Part shown: positions 15,295 to 23,358 of the stretch, piece after piece
How positions within the stretch are numbered: position 1 is the first letter of the stretch
How the letters are laid out: every line of letters starts with the position of its first letter
The notes under the pieces: model-generated
Seen by the model: the letters and a program-made list of their open reading frames with translations, nothing else
Databases searched by the model: none
Told to the model about the DNA's origin: nothing
Translations under genes and position numbers: made by a program
Assembly (NCBI GenBank): GCA_030681645.1
Contig: JAUXRX010000003.1
Coordinates: 1-53,414, forward strand
DNA length: 53,414 nucleotides
Origin: Archangium sp.
Lineage (GTDB): Bacteria; Myxococcota; Myxococcia; Myxococcales; Myxococcaceae
Reading direction: 5' to 3'

Positions 15295-18092
15295 GGGCCC
15301 TTCCTCGCCGCCTTCGCCTTCCCGGCCTTCTTCGCGGGAGCCTTCTTCCCCCCATGCGCCGTCGGCCCCGAGGCCTTTGTCTTCTCTGCCGCCGGCTTCG
15401 CCTTCACGACCTTCGCGGCCTTCTTCTCAGGAGGCTTCGTCTTGACGGCCTTCGCCGCCTTGGCGGGCTTCGGTGCCTCTACCTCGGCCGCGTCCGGCTT
15501 CGCGGCCTTCGGGGCCTTCGTCGCCTTCTTGCTCTTCGACTTCGCCGCCTTCTTCGCGCCGCGCTGCGCGGCCTTGGCGATGCCCTCGGGCGAGGCCATG
15601 TACTCGCGGCGCGCGGCCATCAGCTCGAGCGCGCGATCGACGGTCAGCTCGCCGGGCTCGTCACCCTTGCGCAGCGACGCGTTGGTCTCGCCGTCGGTGA
15701 CGTACCAGCCGAAGCGGCCTTCCTTGAGCACCAGGTCCTTGCCCGTGTCGGGGTCCTTGCCCACCACCGTGACCGGCTTGGCCTGGCCGCGACCGCGGAA
15801 CTGCTTGGGCTGCTTGAAGATCTCCAGCGCCTCCTGGAGCGACATGGTGAGCAGCTTCTCCTCGTTGCCCTGCCCGAGGTTGCGGCTCTCCTTGCCCTTG
15901 GTGAGGTACGGGCCGTAGCGGCCGTTCTGCGCCAGCACCTCTTCGCCGTCTTCCGCCTTGCCCAGCGTGCGCGGGAGCGTGAGCAGCTCGAGCGCCTGCT
16001 CCAGCGTCACGGTCTCGGGCTTCATGTTGGGGAAGAGCGAGGCGGTCTTCGGCTTGAAGTCGTCCGTCACCTGGCCGAGCGCGACGTAGGCGCCGAAGCG
16101 GCCCGTCTTCACGAACACCGGCAGGCCCGTCGCGGGGTCGGTGCCGATCGGGGTGTCGCCCTTGGGGGCCGCGAGCAGCGCCTGCGCCTTCTCCAGCGTC
16201 ATCTCGTCAGGCGGCAACGAGTCGGGCACGGAGACCGTGTCTTCACCGCGCTTGATGTACGGGCCGTACTTGCCCGGCTTGACCACGATGCCGCTCTCCG
16301 CCCCGCCGATGGGGATGGAGTTGATCGCCGCCGCGTCGATGTTCTCGAGGTTCTGGCTGACCAGCTTCTGCAGGCCCGGGTGCTTCTTGTCGCCGAAGTA
16401 GAACTCCTTCAGGTACGGCACCTTCTCGCGCTTGCCCTCGGCGATCTGGTCCAGGTCCTCTTCCATCTCCGCGGTGAACGCGAAGTCGACGAGGTCCGAG
16501 AAGTGTTTCTCCATCAGCTTCACCACGGCGAAGGCGACCCAGTTCGGAATGAGGGCCTGGCCCTTCTTCCACACGAAGCGCGCCTGCAGCTTCCCGAGGA
16601 TCGACGCGTAGGTGGACGGCCGGCCGATGCCGAGCTCTTCGAGCTTCTTCACCAGCGAGGCCTCGGTGAAGCGCGCCGGCGGTGAGGTGGTGTGGCCCTT
16701 CGCCTCGAGCGAAGCCACGGGCACCACGTCGCCCTGCTTGAGCACGGGCAGCGGCGACTCGGCGTCGTCCGTCGCCTCGGCGTCGTCGGTGCTCTCGACG
16801 TACGCCTGCAGGTAGCCCTTGAAGGTGATGGTGCGGCCTGACGCGCTGAACTCGACCTGCTGGCCGGCCTTCGTCTTGGCCTCGAGCTTGAGCGAGACCG
16901 TCTCGCCCTCGGCGTCCTTCATCTGGCTGGCGAGGGTGCGCATCCAGATGAGGCGGTAGAGCTTCATCTCGGCCGAGACGAGCTCGGTGGCGAGCTCATC
17001 GGGCGTGCGGAAGGACTCGCCCGCGGGGCGGATCGCTTCGTGCGCTTCCTGCGCGCTCTTCACCTTGCGCGTGTAGAGGCGGGCCTCGTCAGGCAGGAAG
17101 TCCTTGCCGAACAGCTCGACCAACTGCGTGCGCGCTGCCTTGACCGCCGTCTCAGAGAGGCTGGTGGAGTCGGTGCGCATGTACGTGATGTAGCCGCGCT
17201 CGTAGAGCCCCTGCGCCACGCGCATCACCTGCTGCGCGCTCATGCCCAGCTTGCGCCCACCTTCCTGCTGCAGCGTGGACGTCATGAACGGCGGCTTGGG
17301 CGAGCTGCGGTACGGCCGCGTCTCGAGGCTCTTCACCACGAAGGACTCGCCTGCGAGCCCATCGGAGATCGCCTTCGCCTTGGCCTCGTCGATCCACACC
17401 GCGTTCGCGGTCTGCAGCTCGCCGCGATCGCTGAAGTCCTTGCCCGTGGCGACGCGCTGACCATCGACCGCCCACAGCGACGACTCGAAGGCAGGCGTGG
17501 TCGGGTGCTTCGCGCCGACGTCCCAGTAGCTGACCGAGCGGAAGTTCATGCGCTCGAGCTCGCGCTCGACCACCAGCCGAATCGAAGGCGACTGCACGCG
17601 CCCGGCAGACAGGCCCTGGCCGACCTTGAGCCGCACCACGTGCGTCACCTGGTAGCCGTAGAGACGGTCGATGGTGCGCCGGGTCTCCTGCGCGTCGACC
17701 AGGCCCATGTCGATCTGCCGCGAGTGATCGACGGCGTCCTGGATCGCCTTCTTGGTGATCTCGTGGAACACCATGCGCTTGACCGGCACCTTCGGGTTCA
17801 GCTCTTCCTGGAGGTGCCAGGCGATCGCTTCCCCTTCGCGGTCTTCGTCGGTGGCCAGGTAGAGCTCCGAGGCGCCCTTCAAGGCTTCCTTCAGATCGCG
17901 GACCACTTCCTTCTTGGTCACCTCGTAGGTGAGCTTGAAGTCGTTATCGACGTCGACGCACAGCCCGCTGGCGGGCAGATCGACGACGTGGCCGACCGAG
18001 GCCATCACCTTGAAGTTGTCGCCGAGGAACTTGCCGATCGTCTTGGCCTTGGCCGGCGATTCGACGATCACGAGTGCGGGCTTGGATGCCAT
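15291..18092 (-). CDS. topA: DNA topoisomerase I (type IA)
   Basis: 933 residues. The Toprim domain shows LVIVESPAKAKTIGKFLG and DEDREGE at 82-88; the active-site tyrosine is Tyr304 in YITYMRTDS; GQGLSAGRVQSP and GIGRPSTYASI are standard TopA motifs. Instead of Cys4 zinc fingers the C-terminal part has repeated topoisomerase C-terminal repeats (GKYGPYIKRG, GRFGAYVALG, GRYGPYLTKG, GRFGWYVTDG) and ends in an 85-residue Lys/Ala/Pro-rich tail. It relaxes negative supercoils. A basic tail in place of zinc fingers is common in actinobacteria and myxobacteria. It is followed by nrtR with a 4-bp overlap. Confidence 0.97.
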   Translation of the reverse strand: MASKPALVIVESPAKAKTIGKFLGDNFKVMASVGHVVDLPASGLCVDVDNDFKLTYEVTKKEVVRDLKEALKGASELYLATDEDREGEAIAWHLQEELNPKVPVKRMVFHEITKKAIQDAVDHSRQIDMGLVDAQETRRTIDRLYGYQVTHVVRLKVGQGLSAGRVQSPSIRLVVERELERMNFRSVSYWDVGAKHPTTPAFESSLWAVDGQRVATGKDFSDRGELQTANAVWIDEAKAKAISDGLAGESFVVKSLETRPYRSSPKPPFMTSTLQQEGGRKLGMSAQQVMRVAQGLYERGYITYMRTDSTSLSETAVKAARTQLVELFGKDFLPDEARLYTRKVKSAQEAHEAIRPAGESFRTPDELATELVSAEMKLYRLIWMRTLASQMKDAEGETVSLKLEAKTKAGQQVEFSASGRTITFKGYLQAYVESTDDAEATDDAESPLPVLKQGDVVPVASLEAKGHTTSPPARFTEASLVKKLEELGIGRPSTYASILGKLQARFVWKKGQALIPNWVAFAVVKLMEKHFSDLVDFAFTAEMEEDLDQIAEGKREKVPYLKEFYFGDKKHPGLQKLVSQNLENIDAAAINSIPIGGAESGIVVKPGKYGPYIKRGEDTVSVPDSLPPDEMTLEKAQALLAAPKGDTPIGTDPATGLPVFVKTGRFGAYVALGQVTDDFKPKTASLFPNMKPETVTLEQALELLTLPRTLGKAEDGEEVLAQNGRYGPYLTKGKESRNLGQGNEEKLLTMSLQEALEIFKQPKQFRGRGQAKPVTVVGKDPDTGKDLVLKEGRFGWYVTDGETNASLRKGDEPGELTVDRALELMAARREYMASPEGIAKAAQRGAKKAAKSKSKKATKAPKAAKPDAAEVEAPKPAKAAKAVKTKPPEKKAAKVVKAKPAAEKTKASGPTAHGGKKAPAKKAGKAKAARKGP

Positions 18093-18158
18093 GGGGAGCG
18101 GCTCGCTACTTTCTTTCGTGATGGCCCGTCAACAAGTACCGCTGACGCTATTCCCGAC

Positions 18159-19124
18159 TCACCCGTTCTTCCGATACCGATCGGTCGCCTCGATCAGCTC
18201 GTGAAGGATGCCGGGTTCGTGCGCGGCGTGCCCCGCATCTTCGACGATCTTGATCTCCGCTTCGGGCCACGCGCGGTGCAGCGCCCACGCGGACTCGATG
18301 GGGCACACCACGTCGTAGCGCCCGTTGACGATCACGCCGGGGATCTTCCGCATCTTCTCGATGTTGGGCCTGGCGAGCAGCGCCTTGTCGTCGTTGAGCC
18401 AGCCGCCGTTGACGAAGTAGTGGCACTCGATGCGCGCGAACGCGTCGGCGAAGGAATCTTCACCGGTCTTGGCCAGGTACGACTCGTTGGGCAGCAGGTA
18501 GCTGGTGCGGCCTTCCCACATGCTCCACGCCTTGCCGGCCTCCGAGCGCACCTTCGGATCGTCGCTGGTGAGGCGGCGGTAGTACGCCTTCACCAGATCG
18601 CCGCGCTCTGCCTCGGGGATGGGCGCGAGGTATTTCTCCCACGCGTCGGGGAAGAGGTGGCTGGTGCCGTCCTGGTAGAACCAGTCGATCTCCCACTTGC
18701 GCAGCAGGAAGATGCCGCGCAGCACGAGCTCGGTGCAGCGCTCAGGGTGGGTCTGCGCGTAGGCGAGCGCCAGCGTGCTGCCCCACGAGCCGCCGAAGAC
18801 CTGCCACTTCTCGATGCCCAGGTGCGCGCGGAGCACCTCCATGTCGGCGACGAGATCCCAGGTGGTGTTGTGCTCGAGCGACGCGAAGGGCGTCGACTTG
18901 CCGCAGCCACGCTGATCGAACAGCACGATGCGGTACGCGGCGGGGTCGAAGAAGCGGCGCTGCTTGGGCTCGGTGCCACCGCCCGGGCCGCCGTGCACGA
19001 AGATGACGGGCTTGCCCTTCGGGTTGCCGCTCTCTTCGAAGTAGAGGACGTGACCGTCGGAGACCGGGAGCATCCCCGTCCGGTACGGCTCGATGGGCGG
19101 GTAGTACGTGCGTCGCTGATTCAT
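18159..19124 (-). CDS. pip: Proline iminopeptidase (alpha/beta hydrolase, S33)
   Basis: 321 residues from the ATG at 19124. Oxyanion segment VHGGPGGGTEP, DQRGCGKSTPF, nucleophile elbow GGSWGST, catalytic Asp in NGRYDVVCP and His in EDAGHAAHEP are all present, matching proline iminopeptidase, which removes N-terminal proline from peptides in the cytoplasm. Length is normal. The 5' side runs into a family B palindrome ending about 10 bp before the ATG, and an in-frame ATG at 19178 would translate that palindrome (PLPDPLPLGERE); I regard it as leader, not protein. Confidence 0.92.
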   Translation of the reverse strand: MNQRRTYYPPIEPYRTGMLPVSDGHVLYFEESGNPKGKPVIFVHGGPGGGTEPKQRRFFDPAAYRIVLFDQRGCGKSTPFASLEHNTTWDLVADMEVLRAHLGIEKWQVFGGSWGSTLALAYAQTHPERCTELVLRGIFLLRKWEIDWFYQDGTSHLFPDAWEKYLAPIPEAERGDLVKAYYRRLTSDDPKVRSEAGKAWSMWEGRTSYLLPNESYLAKTGEDSFADAFARIECHYFVNGGWLNDDKALLARPNIEKMRKIPGVIVNGRYDVVCPIESAWALHRAWPEAEIKIVEDAGHAAHEPGILHELIEATDRYRKNG

Positions 19125-19133
19125 GACCACTTT

Positions 19134-19170
19134 CTCCCTCTCCCCGAGGGGGAGAGGGTCGGGGAGAGGG
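19134..19170. repeat. Palindromic repeat family B, copy B1, in the pip leader
   Basis: A 10-bp perfect stem (CCCTCTCCCC, 19136-19145, pairing with 19149-19158, 3-nt loop) plus a trailing GTCGGGGAGAGGG. It sits just upstream of the pip start, where a stable hairpin could affect initiation. Confidence 0.8.
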
Positions 19171-19175
19171 CAAAT

Positions 19176-19250
19176 CACCTCACGTCGCTGCCAGGAGCGA
19201 CATACCGCTCCCCGCCGCGAGAATCTCGCGAGACTCGCGTGCTATGTCCT
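19176..19250 (-). pseudogene. Decayed duplicate of the glnS 3' end
   Basis: Minus-strand sequence here encodes ESREILAAGSGMSLL, compared with [17 protein letters not shown] at the end of GlnRS. Two exact blocks support common origin: the 13-mer at 19180-19192 equals 20043-20055, and the 17-mer at 19205-19221 equals 20096-20112. A 28-bp deletion between the blocks shifts the frame. The fragment lies beyond the lipoprotein gene, so that gene is bracketed by glnS 3'-end sequence in direct orientation. Confidence 0.65.
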
Positions 19251-19276
19251 TCCTCAAGCGAATCCGGGGCGTCGAC

Positions 19277-20029
19277 ATGAGAAGCCGGGTCCAACTCCTC
19301 CTGACTTGTTTCGCCCTGGTGGGCTGCCTGTCCACCGTGCCGGAGGTGCAACTCGACAACGGACCGGACGACGGAGGGGGCCTCGAGGCCGGCACTCCGG
19401 ACGCCAGCGCCGGAGACGCAGGCGGTCACGACGCGGGAGTTCCCGACGCAGGCGTTCCCGACGCAGGAGCTCCGCGGTGCAGTGCAACCAACCCTTGCGC
19501 TGCGATCGGGTACAAGTTCGAGCAGTCTCCCGACTGCGGAACTTTTTGCTACTACGACGAGCCGCACAACATCGCGGTCAACGGCGCAGGTCAGGAACAG
19601 AACCCGGCCAACTTCAACCAGTACGCGCTCGGGCAGCTGGTGGACGGGGTGCGCGGCAACCCTGACTGGACGGTAAACGGAGGCAACGGACCCGGCTACG
19701 CGTGGGTCGGCTGGCTGTACCGTGACGCCACCGTGGTCTTCCAGTTCGCCGAGACGCGCGAGTTCTCAGCCGTGACCGTGGGGCTCAACAATCACGGCAC
19801 GGGAGCGGTCTACGCGCCCTCGGAGATCGGCGTCGAACTCGGAGACGACGGCGTCACCTTCGGCGCGCCGTGGACGTTCCGTCGCGCAGACAGCACGTTG
19901 CCGCCAGTGGCGATCGGAACGCGCGGTGACGTGCGGCTCCCCGTGCCCGGCGCCACCGGGAAGTTCGTTCGGGTGACCGTGGTGTACTCAGCGGCCTGGT
20001 CGATGGTCGATGAGTTCGGGTTCGAGTAG
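19277..20029 (+). CDS. Predicted lipoprotein with discoidin-like C-terminal domain
   Basis: 250 residues from the ATG at 19277 (an ATG at 19244 is also in frame). Signal peptide ends in ALVGC (Cys17 from this start). A low-complexity spacer with repeated DAG/VPDAG follows, then four Cys, then a beta-rich domain with LVDGVRGNPDW, VVFQFAETREFSAVTVGL, APSEIGVELGDDGVTFG and KFVRVTVVY, which has the layout of an F5/8 type C (discoidin-like) carbohydrate-binding domain. It is the only plus-strand gene between 11.7 and 27.1 kb and is flanked by duplicated glnS 3'-end sequence, which suggests later insertion. Confidence 0.75.
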   Translation: MRSRVQLLLTCFALVGCLSTVPEVQLDNGPDDGGGLEAGTPDASAGDAGGHDAGVPDAGVPDAGAPRCSATNPCAAIGYKFEQSPDCGTFCYYDEPHNIAVNGAGQEQNPANFNQYALGQLVDGVRGNPDWTVNGGNGPGYAWVGWLYRDATVVFQFAETREFSAVTVGLNNHGTGAVYAPSEIGVELGDDGVTFGAPWTFRRADSTLPPVAIGTRGDVRLPVPGATGKFVRVTVVYSAAWSMVDEFGFE

Positions 20030-20037
20030 CGCTCGGT

Positions 20038-22107
20038 TCACTTCACGTCGCTGCCCGGAGCCACGTCGCCCGGGTTGATGAGCGAGAGCGACTTGCCGCT
20101 CCCCGCCGCGAGGATCATTCCACGCGATTCGATGCCCTTCAGAGCGCGCGGCTTCAAGTTCACGACGACGACGACGTTCCGGCCAACCAACTGCTCAGGC
20201 ACGAAGGCCTCGGCGATCCCCGAAACGATCGTGCGGGGAGCGCCCTCACCGAGATCGACGCTGAGCTTGAGCAGCTTGTCAGCCTTCTCGACCTTCTCGG
20301 CTGCGAGCACCCTGCCCGCCTTGAGCTGCACCCTGGTGAAGTCACCGAACTCGATCTCCGCAGGTGGCCCCGCGGGGGCCTCGACCTTCTTCTCCTTCGC
20401 GGCCTTCGGCGCGGGCGGCGGCGCAGCAGGAGCCTCCTCCTGCTCCTTCGCCCACGCGTCCTTGAGCGCGACGGTGCGGTTGAACACCTGCGCGCCAGGC
20501 TTCGCGTCGAGATCGACGGTGAAGTAGCCGAGCCGCTCGAACTGGAAGCGCTCACCCGGCTTCGCGTCAGCCAGCGACGGCTCGAGCTTCGCGTTGCCGA
20601 CCTTCTCGAGCGACTTCGGGTTGAGGTCCCTGAGGAAGCCGAACTCCACGCCCTCGTGCGCCTTGCCCGGCGCCTCGACCGCGAAGAGCCGATCGAACAA
20701 CCGCACCTCGGCGGTGAGCGCGTGCGCCGCGGACACCCAGTGAATGGTGCCCTTCACCTTGCGGCCGTCAGGCGAGTTGCCGCCCTTCGAGGCGGGGTCG
20801 TACGTGCACTGCAGCTCGACGATCTTCCCGTCGGTGCCCTTCACCACGCTGGTGCAGGTGACGAAGTACGCGCCGCGCAGCCGCACCTCCCGGCCCGGAG
20901 CGAGGCGGAAGAACTTCTTCGCCGGCTCTTCCATGAAGTCATCGCGCTCGATGTACAGCTCACGCGAGAACGGCACGGAGCGAACGCCCGCGGACGGATC
21001 TTCCGGGTTGTTCTGCACCTCCATCTGCTCGACCTGGCCCGCGGGGTAGTTGGTGAGCACCACCTTGATCGGGTCGAGCACGCCCATGCGCCGGTGCGCG
21101 GTGGCGTTCAAGTGATTGCGCACGGCGTTCTCGAGGCGGCCCAGGTCGATCACGCTGTCATTCTTCGTGACGCCGACCTCCTCACAGAACGCGCGCAGCG
21201 CCTCCGAGGTAAAGCCGCGCCGCCGCATTCCCGCGATGGTGGGCATGCGGGGGTCGTCCCAGCCGCTGACGTGCTTGTCCTCGACGAGCTTGCGCATGTT
21301 GCGCTTGCTGAGCACCGTGTACGTGAGCAGCAGCTTGGCGAACTCGATCTGCTGTGGATGAAAGACGCCCAGCTCGTTCAAGAACCAGTCGTACAGCGGC
21401 CGGTGGTTCTCGAACTCGAGGGTGCAGATCGAGTGGGTGATCTGCTCGAGGCTGTCCTCGTTGCCGTGCGCCCAGTCGTAGGACGGGTAGATGCACCACT
21501 TGTCACCCTGGCGGTGATGGTGCTCCTTGACGATGCGGTACATCACCGGGTCGCGCAGGTTGATGTTGCCCGACGACATGTCGATCTTCGCGCGCAGGGT
21601 CTTCGCGCCCTTCTCGAACTCGCCCTTCCGCATGCGGCGGAACAGGTCGAGGTTCTCGGCGACGGGGCGATCGCGGAACGGGCTGTTGCGGCCCGGCTGC
21701 TCGAGCGTGCCGCGGTAGTCCCTCATCTGGTCCGCGTTCAGGTCGCAGACGAAGGCCTTGCCCTTCTCGATGAGCTTCTCGGCCCACAGGTACATCTGCT
21801 CGAAGTAGTCCGACGCGTAGAAGAGGCGGTCTTCGAAGTCGCCGCCCAGCCACTTCACGTCGTTGATGATCGAGTCGACGTATTCCTGCTCTTCCTTCGC
21901 AGGGTTGGTGTCGTCGAAGCGCAGGTTGAACTTGCCGCCGTACTTCCGGGCGAGCCCTGAGTTGAGGACGATGCTCTTCGCGTGGCCGACGTGCAGGTAA
22001 CCGTTGGGCTCCGGGGGAAAGCGGGTCTGAACGCGGCCGTTCCACTTGCCGCTCTTGAGGTCTGCTTCGACGATCTCTTCGATGAAATTGAGCGTGGGTT
22101 CGCTCAT
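20038..22107 (-). CDS. glnS: Glutaminyl-tRNA synthetase with fused tRNA-binding (EMAPII/MetRS-C-like) domain
   Basis: 689 residues. The class I core has the HIGH motif as [21 protein letters not shown], and the KMSKS motif as VLSKRNM; the anticodon-binding beta-barrels run to about 545. After an Ala/Pro/Lys linker (about 550-580) residues 581-689 form an extra OB-fold: [33 protein letters not shown] and [20 protein letters not shown], the pattern of the Trbp111/MetRS C-terminal domain. E. coli GlnRS is about 554 residues and lacks it. The domain probably raises tRNA affinity. A partial copy of this 3' end lies at 19176-19250. Confidence 0.93.
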   Translation of the reverse strand: MSEPTLNFIEEIVEADLKSGKWNGRVQTRFPPEPNGYLHVGHAKSIVLNSGLARKYGGKFNLRFDDTNPAKEEQEYVDSIINDVKWLGGDFEDRLFYASDYFEQMYLWAEKLIEKGKAFVCDLNADQMRDYRGTLEQPGRNSPFRDRPVAENLDLFRRMRKGEFEKGAKTLRAKIDMSSGNINLRDPVMYRIVKEHHHRQGDKWCIYPSYDWAHGNEDSLEQITHSICTLEFENHRPLYDWFLNELGVFHPQQIEFAKLLLTYTVLSKRNMRKLVEDKHVSGWDDPRMPTIAGMRRRGFTSEALRAFCEEVGVTKNDSVIDLGRLENAVRNHLNATAHRRMGVLDPIKVVLTNYPAGQVEQMEVQNNPEDPSAGVRSVPFSRELYIERDDFMEEPAKKFFRLAPGREVRLRGAYFVTCTSVVKGTDGKIVELQCTYDPASKGGNSPDGRKVKGTIHWVSAAHALTAEVRLFDRLFAVEAPGKAHEGVEFGFLRDLNPKSLEKVGNAKLEPSLADAKPGERFQFERLGYFTVDLDAKPGAQVFNRTVALKDAWAKEQEEAPAAPPPAPKAAKEKKVEAPAGPPAEIEFGDFTRVQLKAGRVLAAEKVEKADKLLKLSVDLGEGAPRTIVSGIAEAFVPEQLVGRNVVVVVNLKPRALKGIESRGMILAAGSGKSLSLINPGDVAPGSDVK

Positions 22108-22169
22108 GGTGTGAAGCCTCCGAGGCGGGGGACCCTACACCGACGGGCGGCGTCTCTTGACCTGAACAT

Positions 22170-23318
22170 TCACCAGGCGATGTCGGGAGCCGCCTTTGAC
22201 CAGGCCACGGCCTCGCTGATGACGCGGCGCCGATCGGGAGGCGCGACCTCGTCAATCACCTCGCGAAGCAGCTTCCCCCGCGGGCGATCGACCGACTGAG
22301 GCCGGAAGAGCAGCTCGAGCACACCGGTCACGGCAGGACCGAAGCCGTGGCGTGAGACCTCAGGTTCCCAGTCGCGCTGCAGGTACACGATCGGCGTGAG
22401 CTGCCTGACCGGGCTGTCATTGACCGCGAGCTGCATGAGCAGAATCCCCAACCGGAACGCGTCCCCGGGGATCTTCGGAGGGAGCTGCGTCCCGTATTCC
22501 TCCGGCGGCGCTTCGCTGGGCAGGCCGTAATAGGTCTGCCGCGTGTACGGCAACTGCGTCAGCCCGTGGCCGAGCAGCAGCACCTCTCCGGTGCCGGTCA
22601 ACCAGACCGACGGCGCGCGCAAGGTGCCCGCGGAGAAGTCGGCCGCATGCAGGGTCCCGATCCCATCCGCGAGGCCACGCGCGACGCTCAGCCCCAGCTC
22701 GATTCCCCACGCCGGACGTTGCCGAAGCAGGCGCTGCAACGACACGCCCGCGGGCAGAATCTGCAGCAGGTGCGGGCGCGGATCGTCCCAGAAGACCTCG
22801 AGGGTCTGGGCGAGCCCCGGGCCGGACAACTGCCCTGCGAGCTGCGCGGCCCCGAGCGCCTCGGGGTCGAACTCGCCTCGCCGCACCTGCGCCCGCAGCA
22901 CCGGCTCTGGCGCGCCGGGCCATTCCACGCGCGAGAACTCGACCGAGCCTGCGAAGCCGAGCTCTTCGATCACCTTCGAGTCGAAGGTCGCCGACCGCGC
23001 GAGCCCGAGAATCGATAGCACCTGGTCGGCGATGCGGGCCGGTGTGCCGGGCTCGACGGTGGTGACTCCGGGCTCTCTTTCACCGATCAGCATCAGCTTC
23101 GGCGGGGAAGGGAGCGTCGCGGCGAACTGCTGAAATGACACGAGGCTCAATCGCTTGAGCCCCGGCGCCATCAACACCGCGTCCCACTGCTTCTCTCTGA
23201 GCACCCGGCGGGCCGCGTCGAGTGATTCGACGACGTAGAAGCTCAGCCCATCCTGGCGGGTCGAGAGCACCCGCGGCAGGTCGGAGGCTTCGGGGTGCAC
23301 GAGCAGCAGTTGCTTCAC
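22170..23318 (-). CDS. Pseudo-receiver plus pseudokinase signalling protein
   Basis: 382 residues, GTG start. The first 110 residues have the spacing of a response-regulator receiver (KQLLLVHPEAS, WDAVLMAPGLK, PKLMLIGE), but the acidic pair and phospho-acceptor Asp are missing. Residues about 150-380 follow a protein-kinase C-lobe (LPAGVSLQRLLRQRP, GLADGIGTLHAADFS, PSVWLTGTGEVLLLGHGLTQL, FRLGILLMQLAVND) with HRD and DFG both replaced. Neither half should have its usual activity, so it probably binds partners. Monocistronic, between glnS and the surface lipoprotein gene. Confidence 0.6.
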   Translation of the reverse strand: MKQLLLVHPEASDLPRVLSTRQDGLSFYVVESLDAARRVLREKQWDAVLMAPGLKRLSLVSFQQFAATLPSPPKLMLIGEREPGVTTVEPGTPARIADQVLSILGLARSATFDSKVIEELGFAGSVEFSRVEWPGAPEPVLRAQVRRGEFDPEALGAAQLAGQLSGPGLAQTLEVFWDDPRPHLLQILPAGVSLQRLLRQRPAWGIELGLSVARGLADGIGTLHAADFSAGTLRAPSVWLTGTGEVLLLGHGLTQLPYTRQTYYGLPSEAPPEEYGTQLPPKIPGDAFRLGILLMQLAVNDSPVRQLTPIVYLQRDWEPEVSRHGFGPAVTGVLELLFRPQSVDRPRGKLLREVIDEVAPPDRRRVISEAVAWSKAAPDIAW

Positions 23319-23358
23319 GCGTGCAGTGTACCCCTTGAACCCGGCCCTTCAGGACAGG

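Noticed and set aside
19434..19475. DAGVPDAG repeat DNA in the lipoprotein gene as a mobile repeat
   Set aside because: It is a low-complexity peptide linker common after lipoboxes; no copies elsewhere except similar linkers.
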